Shown here in pieces: positions 48,143 through 52,441 of a stretch of 52,441 bases of DNA; within the stretch, counting starts at the first letter, position 1; the number at the start of each line of letters is the position of its first letter. The position numbers were made by a program, and so were the translations under genes. Source of the DNA: Paracoccaceae bacterium (GTDB taxonomy: Bacteria; Pseudomonadota; Alphaproteobacteria; Rhodobacterales; Rhodobacteraceae); assembly GCA_024640245.1 (NCBI GenBank), contig JAHEFH010000004.1, positions 1 through 52,441 of the forward strand, given 5' to 3'. The notes beneath the pieces were generated by a model, which was not told the DNA's origin, did no database searches, and worked only from the letters and a program-made list of their open reading frames with translations.

Positions 48143-49461
48143 TGGACCCGCTTATCGTCGGAGGCATGGTGGCGCTGGCCACTGTCATCGTTCTTTTCTC
48201 GGGCGTATCCATAGGTGTAGGCCTTCTGATTGTCGCCGCTGGATTCCTTTTCATTTTCGACGGCGCGCGTTCGCTGGAAGCCCTTCCCGAAGTCTTCTAT
48301 GGCGAGCTGAACAGCTTCGCCCTGCTTTCCATTCCGATGTTCATTATCATGGGAGCGGCTATTTCCTCCACCCGAGCCGGTCCGGACCTTTACGAGGCTC
48401 TCGAGCGCTGGTTGACACGCGTACCCGGTGGACTGGTTGTCTCCAACCTCGGTGCCTGTGCATTGTTTGCCGCGATGTCCGGTTCCTCACCTGCCACCTG
48501 TGCGGCGATCGGCAAGATGGGAATTCCCGAGATGCGCAAGCGCGGCTATCCGGACGAGGTCGCTGCCGGCTCAATCGCCGCGGGCGGAACTCTTGGCATC
48601 CTGATCCCGCCATCGGTTACGATGATCGTTTACGGCATTGCCACCGAAACATCTATCGGCCGCCTGTTCCTTGCGGGCGTACTGCCCGGCATCTTGCTGG
48701 TCTGCCTGTTTATCGCCTGGGCGATCTACGACACCTGGCGCCGCGGCGCAGGCCAAGCTGCACTGGGCGGCATTTCCTACACTTGGGCGCAGAAGATCGA
48801 AATCCTGCCGCGTGTACTGCCGTTTCTGGCAATTATCGTCGGCGTTCTCTACGCGCTCTATGGCGGAGTCGCGACGCCCTCGGAAACAGCTGCCGTTGGG
48901 GCATTGATGTGTTTCATCGTCGCGATCCTAGTATACCGCATGTACCAGCCCGCCGCGCTCTGGGCCGTCTTGCGGGATTCAACCCGTGAAAGTGTGATGA
49001 TCCTGTTTATCATCGGGGCCGCCGGCGTGTTTTCCTTCATGCTGTCATCCTTGTTCGTCACGCAGTCGGTGGCCGGCTGGATTGCCGACTTGGACGTGAA
49101 CCGCTGGGTGCTTATGGCAATCATCAACGTGTTCCTTCTTGTCGCGGGTTTCTTTTTGCCACCGGTAGCAGTCATCCTGATGTCGGCGCCGATCCTTCTG
49201 CCGATTATCACATCGGCCGGTTTTGACCCCTACTGGTTTGCAGTCATCCTGACGATCAATATGGAGATCGGTCTTATAACCCCGCCTGTCGGCCTGAACC
49301 TCTATGTCATCAACGGCATCGCGCCTGACATTTCCCTGCGCAAGATCCTGACCGGTTCGCTGCCGTTCGTTTTCTGCATGGTGCTGGCAATTGTCATTCT
49401 CTCGGTCTTTCCCGCGATCACCACGTGGCTACCGAATTTGCTGATGGGCCCTGCTCTATGA
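48142..49461 (+). CDS. dctM: TRAP transporter large permease
   Basis: A 439-aa DctM-family protein with about twelve helices. Family motifs are ALLSIPMFIIMGAAIS, FAAMSGSSPATCAAIGKMGI (sodium-site region) and GTLGILIPPSVTMIVYGI, then NMEIGLITPPVGLNLYVIN in the second half. It is the ion-coupled translocation subunit. Its stop overlaps the start of the malonyl-CoA decarboxylase gene (ATGA), tying transport to catabolism. Confidence 0.95.
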   Translation: MDPLIVGGMVALATVIVLFSGVSIGVGLLIVAAGFLFIFDGARSLEALPEVFYGELNSFALLSIPMFIIMGAAISSTRAGPDLYEALERWLTRVPGGLVVSNLGACALFAAMSGSSPATCAAIGKMGIPEMRKRGYPDEVAAGSIAAGGTLGILIPPSVTMIVYGIATETSIGRLFLAGVLPGILLVCLFIAWAIYDTWRRGAGQAALGGISYTWAQKIEILPRVLPFLAIIVGVLYALYGGVATPSETAAVGALMCFIVAILVYRMYQPAALWAVLRDSTRESVMILFIIGAAGVFSFMLSSLFVTQSVAGWIADLDVNRWVLMAIINVFLLVAGFFLPPVAVILMSAPILLPIITSAGFDPYWFAVILTINMEIGLITPPVGLNLYVINGIAPDISLRKILTGSLPFVFCMVLAIVILSVFPAITTWLPNLLMGPAL

Positions 49462-50741
49462 CACCCGGAACAAACCTGCTCAGCGATCTGGTCACGCGCA
49501 TCGCGGATGCCGGGCGAGGGTTGCTGTCACAGTCCGGAACGCCGCCCGACATCTCGAAAATGTGCGATACCTTGCTTACCGGCAAAGGCGAGGCCACCGG
49601 CCTCGCAATTGCCCGCGCCATACTGGATCAATACAAGAAACTCAAACCGGCGGAACGTCTCGCCTTCTTCACCGACCTGCGCGACCGGTTTGGTGTGGAC
49701 CGGGATGCCCTGGATGCCGCCATGGCATCGGCGATCGACACGGGTCCAGCGGAATTGCGGCAGTTGCACATTGCTTCCGAACCCCGCAGTCAGGAACTGA
49801 TCCGCCGGTTGAACCGGGCACCGGGCGGGACATCGCAACTGGTGGCGATGCGCCGCGATCTGCTGGACATCCTAAAAAAGGACAGTTCGTTCAAAGTGCT
49901 CGACGCCGATTTTCGCCACCTGTTCGCATCCTGGTTCAACCGCGGATTTCTGGAACTCAAGCGGGTCGACTGGTCAACCTCGGCCGCCGTTCTGGAAAAG
50001 ATCATACAATACGAAGCCGTACACGAGATTGCCGGCTGGGGCGACCTGCGCCGCCGCGTTGCCGCTACAGACCGGCGGCTCTACGGATTCTTTCACCCTG
50101 CCCTGAAAGACGATCCGTTGATCTTTGTTGAGGTCGCGCTGACGGTGGAAATTCCCGGCGATATCGGAAAAATTCTGGCCGAGGAACGACCCGAAGTGCC
50201 ACCAAAGACTGCTGTTGTTGCAGTGTTTTATTCGATTTCGAACTGTCAGGAAGGCCTGCGCGGCATTTCCTTCGGCAACTTCCTGATCAAGCAGGTGGTC
50301 GAGGAATTGCAGAGCGAGTTTGCAAATCTTAAAACCTTTGTAACGCTGTCCCCGGTACCAGGCTTGCGGAAATGGGCACTGGAACAAAAGAACGAAGAGG
50401 TACTGGCTCCGCGCCTGAAATCCGCCGTCAAACGACTGGAAGCGGGCGAGGCGGTCGGCACCGAAGTCTCCGAAATTGCAGCACACTACCTGGTGGAAGC
50501 ACATGCTCCCGATGGCGGAGCTGTCGATCCCGTCGCCCGGTTCCATCTGGGCAACGGAGCGCGGCTTGAGAATATACACACCGGCGCCGATAGCAGCGCG
50601 CGCGGCAGGGCGGGATCGTGGGGTGTCATGGTGAACTACCTCTACGACCTGTCTACAATTGAAAAGAACCACGAGGCCTATTCGAACGCCGGAGATGTCA
50701 TAACATCAACGGCGGTTCGGCGCCTGCTCAAGGCCCATTAA
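49458..50741 (+). CDS. matA: Malonyl-CoA decarboxylase
   Basis: A 427-aa enzyme that decarboxylates malonyl-CoA to acetyl-CoA. It has an N-terminal helical oligomerisation domain (~1-120) and a C-terminal GNAT-like catalytic domain with FYSISNCQEGLRGISFGNFL and FVTLSPVPGLRKWALE. The catalytic Ser/His pair fits TLSPVPG and FHLGNGARLENIH. The start at 49458 is taken from the 4-bp overlap with dctM. With matB and the TRAP system it forms the malonate pathway. Confidence 0.93.
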   Translation: MTPGTNLLSDLVTRIADAGRGLLSQSGTPPDISKMCDTLLTGKGEATGLAIARAILDQYKKLKPAERLAFFTDLRDRFGVDRDALDAAMASAIDTGPAELRQLHIASEPRSQELIRRLNRAPGGTSQLVAMRRDLLDILKKDSSFKVLDADFRHLFASWFNRGFLELKRVDWSTSAAVLEKIIQYEAVHEIAGWGDLRRRVAATDRRLYGFFHPALKDDPLIFVEVALTVEIPGDIGKILAEERPEVPPKTAVVAVFYSISNCQEGLRGISFGNFLIKQVVEELQSEFANLKTFVTLSPVPGLRKWALEQKNEEVLAPRLKSAVKRLEAGEAVGTEVSEIAAHYLVEAHAPDGGAVDPVARFHLGNGARLENIHTGADSSARGRAGSWGVMVNYLYDLSTIEKNHEAYSNAGDVITSTAVRRLLKAH

Positions 50742-50752
50742 GAGGAAGTAAG

Positions 50753-52279
50753 ATGTACAAGAGCAACCTGTTGGCCTCCACCCTGCGCCACGCCTCCGTT
50801 GGTCATGACAACAAGGTATTCGCTACCCTGTCCGGCAGTGGCGAAACGCTGACTAACGGCAAGCTTTGGGACAATGCCCACAAGGTTGCCGGCGCCCTGG
50901 TGGATGCCGGCGTTGTTCCGGGCGACCGGGTTGCGGCACAGGTCGAAAAGTCGTTACCGGCGCTGGAGCTGTATCTGGGAACAATTCTGGCAGGTGGGGT
51001 CTATCTGCCTCTGAACACCGCTTATACGGCTAGAGAACTGGATTACTTCCTCGAGAACGCAGAGCCGAAAGTCTTCGTTTGTGCATCCGACCGCGCAGGT
51101 TCGCTGGAGCGGATCGCGGCCAAAGCCGGTGTCTCTCGCGTATTTACGCTCGGCTCGGACGGGTTGGGCAGCCTGACCGACGCCGTGGAAGCCGCTGGCC
51201 CCATCCCTCGCGCTGTGGCCCGCGGCGAAGACGATCTGGCGGCAATTCTATACACCTCCGGCACGACCGGACGCTCCAAGGGTGCAATGCTGACGCATGG
51301 CAATCTGGCGTCGAACGCACGCGTCCTGACAGAAGTCTGGCGGTTCACGGATGACGACGTCCTGATCCACGCCCTGCCGATTTTCCACACGCATGGATTG
51401 TTCGTGGCGACCAATGTGGCGCTGGTGGCTGGCGCCTCGCTGATTTACCACACAAAATTCGACGCGGCCGCGATCTTTGCCGATTTCGCCCGCGCCACGA
51501 CGCTGATGGGCGTCCCGACATTTTATACCCGTCTGCTGGATTTGCCGGAACTGACAAAAGAGGCTGCAGCCGGCATGCGGCTGTTCATTTCCGGTTCTGC
51601 GCCTCTGTTGGCGGAAACCCATGTCCAATGGCAACAGCGGACCGGTCAGGCCATTCTTGAACGCTACGGCATGACAGAGACCTGCATGAACACGTCGAAC
51701 CCCTATGACGGGCCGCGTAAGCCCGGAACAGTCGGTCTGCCGCTGCCCGGCGTAGAGGTGCGGATCGTCGATGAAAACGGCAGCGCCCTTCCCGACGGCG
51801 AAATCGGCGGTATCGAAGTGCGGGGGCCGAATGTTTTCAAGGGATACTGGCGCATGCCGGAAAAAACCGCAGCGGAACTACGAGAGGACGGGTTCTTCAT
51901 CACCGGCGACGTGGGAATGATCGACGAGGACGGCTATGTTTCGATTATCGGCCGATCCAAGGACCTGATCATTTCAGGCGGCTTCAACATCTACCCCAAG
52001 GAAATCGAGCTGGTTGTGGATGCTGTCGACGGCGTGAAGGAAAGCGCCGTTTTCGGTTTGCCGCATCCGGACTTCGGTGAGAGTGTCGCGGTAGCAGTCG
52101 TTCCCGAAGACGGAGCCGACTTGTCTGTCGAGGATATTACCAGCGCAGTTGCGCCCCAACTGGCGCGGTTCAAACATCCGCGGCACGTAGTGTTTCTGGA
52201 TGCGCTACCACGCAACGCCATGGGAAAAGTTCAGAAAAACCAGTTGCGCGAAACCTATGCGGATGTGTTCACCAAGTGA
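50753..52279 (+). CDS. matB: Malonyl-CoA synthetase
   Basis: A 508-aa acyl-adenylate-forming ligase that activates malonate with ATP and CoA. Motifs: P-loop-like YTSGTTGRSKGAMLTHGNL, A5-type ERYGMTETCMNTSNPYDG, A8 hinge GRSKDLIISGGFNIYPKEIE and A10 Lys in PRNAMGKVQK. The length and the MTETCMNTSNPYDGPR segment match MatB. It follows matA by 11 bp with GAGGAAG before the ATG. It also can supply malonyl-CoA for fatty-acid synthesis. Confidence 0.93.
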   Translation: MYKSNLLASTLRHASVGHDNKVFATLSGSGETLTNGKLWDNAHKVAGALVDAGVVPGDRVAAQVEKSLPALELYLGTILAGGVYLPLNTAYTARELDYFLENAEPKVFVCASDRAGSLERIAAKAGVSRVFTLGSDGLGSLTDAVEAAGPIPRAVARGEDDLAAILYTSGTTGRSKGAMLTHGNLASNARVLTEVWRFTDDDVLIHALPIFHTHGLFVATNVALVAGASLIYHTKFDAAAIFADFARATTLMGVPTFYTRLLDLPELTKEAAAGMRLFISGSAPLLAETHVQWQQRTGQAILERYGMTETCMNTSNPYDGPRKPGTVGLPLPGVEVRIVDENGSALPDGEIGGIEVRGPNVFKGYWRMPEKTAAELREDGFFITGDVGMIDEDGYVSIIGRSKDLIISGGFNIYPKEIELVVDAVDGVKESAVFGLPHPDFGESVAVAVVPEDGADLSVEDITSAVAPQLARFKHPRHVVFLDALPRNAMGKVQKNQLRETYADVFTK

Positions 52280-52311
52280 TCCGGCAAAGGCGTCGCAAAG
52301 CACTGAAGCTT

Positions 52312-52441
52312 CTATAACCCGAACTTGTCCCTTGCGCGATATGCCATCACTGCCGGTGCCAGAAACCATGGCCTGCCAGTATACAGCGGCCGCGTAGGGA
52401 ACGGAATCTCGTCGAAGGCAGTCGCGCCGTCGCCGGTTCCG
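52312..52441 (-). CDS. FAD-dependent oxidoreductase (C-terminal end only, cut by window edge)
   Basis: The minus strand encodes the last 42 residues of a protein, FDEIPFPTRPLYTGRPWFLA followed by PAVMAYRARDKFGL and a TAG stop. This tail is typical of DadA/glycine-oxidase-like FAD oxidoreductases in Rhodobacteraceae (PLYxGxPWFLP). The rest lies beyond the right edge. It is convergent with matB. Confidence 0.65.
   Translation of the reverse strand, partial: GTGDGATAFDEIPFPTRPLYTGRPWFLAPAVMAYRARDKFGL

Noticed and set aside
1-52441. CRISPR array, insertion sequences or prophage
   Set aside because: No regularly spaced repeats, transposase motifs, terminal inverted repeats with target duplications, or phage structural genes were found on either strand.

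Overview
The window looks like chromosomal DNA of a moderately GC-rich alphaproteobacterium of the Rhodobacteraceae (Roseobacter-like). This rests on gene content and motifs: small conserved proteins of the DUF3572, DUF6324, DUF6476 and MmcB types, a dnaG-rpoD operon, an RpoH sigma-32, a TRAP transporter, a taurine-type ABC importer, a CtrA-type TTAA-N7-TTAA site, a GAAC-N7-GAAC SOS box, and a tRNA-His with the alphaproteobacterial G1:U72/A73 acceptor end that lacks G-1. I see no phage, no insertion sequence and no CRISPR array. Most of the window is ordinary core chromosome with some accessory genes.

Layout. 1-7.1 kb (minus strand): pntB (cut by the window edge) and pntA, a YebC-type regulator, an SLC13/TrkA-C transporter, a YmdB-type phosphodiesterase, 5-formyl-THF cyclo-ligase (fau) and, just upstream of fau, a probable 6S RNA gene. 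7.2-10.5 kb: an 820-residue glycosyltransferase behind a CtrA-like site, mmcB, a small DUF6324-type protein and tRNA-His. 10.5-15.4 kb is a c-di-GMP patch. It holds an H-NOX/HNOBA-GGDEF pair whose H-NOX has lost its heme ligand, a HAD phosphatase divergent from a MarR regulator, DUF3572, and a PleD homologue whose first receiver carries Asn at the phosphoacceptor position. 15.4-17.4 kb: an ECF sigma factor, a probable anti-sigma protein, a periplasmic metal-sensor-like protein and a four-EF-hand protein. 17.5-27.4 kb is mixed housekeeping and accessory: DUF983, a DMT exporter, an aldo/keto reductase, an SOS-controlled orphan ImuA-like gene, a GNAT, a TerB-DnaJ protein, an endo/exonuclease/phosphatase, a PepF-type peptidase, a small membrane-protein gene broken by a TAA, and others.

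27.5-34 kb carries the transcription and replication core: rpoH, a RluD-type pseudouridine synthase, DUF6476-dnaG-rpoD and a strong terminator. 34-37.8 kb: an AT-rich orphan gene followed by a hairpin cluster, a secreted dienelactone hydrolase, yjbQ, nrdR and ribD. 38.4-41.6 kb: a taurine/nitrate-type ABC importer whose permease carries an adhesin-like beta-repeat insertion. 41.8-45.6 kb: an MFS transporter, a phosphoglycolate phosphatase-like HAD, a cupredoxin behind an FNR-type box and a quinone oxidoreductase. 45.6-52.3 kb is a complete malonate module: a GntR-family (MatR-like) regulator, a TTGTATACAA operator next to a good promoter, TRAP dctPQM, malonyl-CoA decarboxylase and malonyl-CoA synthetase. 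The inferred path is malonate uptake, then malonyl-CoA, then acetyl-CoA. A FAD oxidoreductase runs off the right edge.

The most unusual items are the heme-less H-NOX paired with HNOBA-GGDEF, the PleD with degenerate receivers 2 kb away, the ABC permease with a VCBS/cadherin-like periplasmic insert, and strong hairpins placed directly after both solute-binding-protein genes. All assignments come from reading the sequence and from family knowledge; no database search was run.
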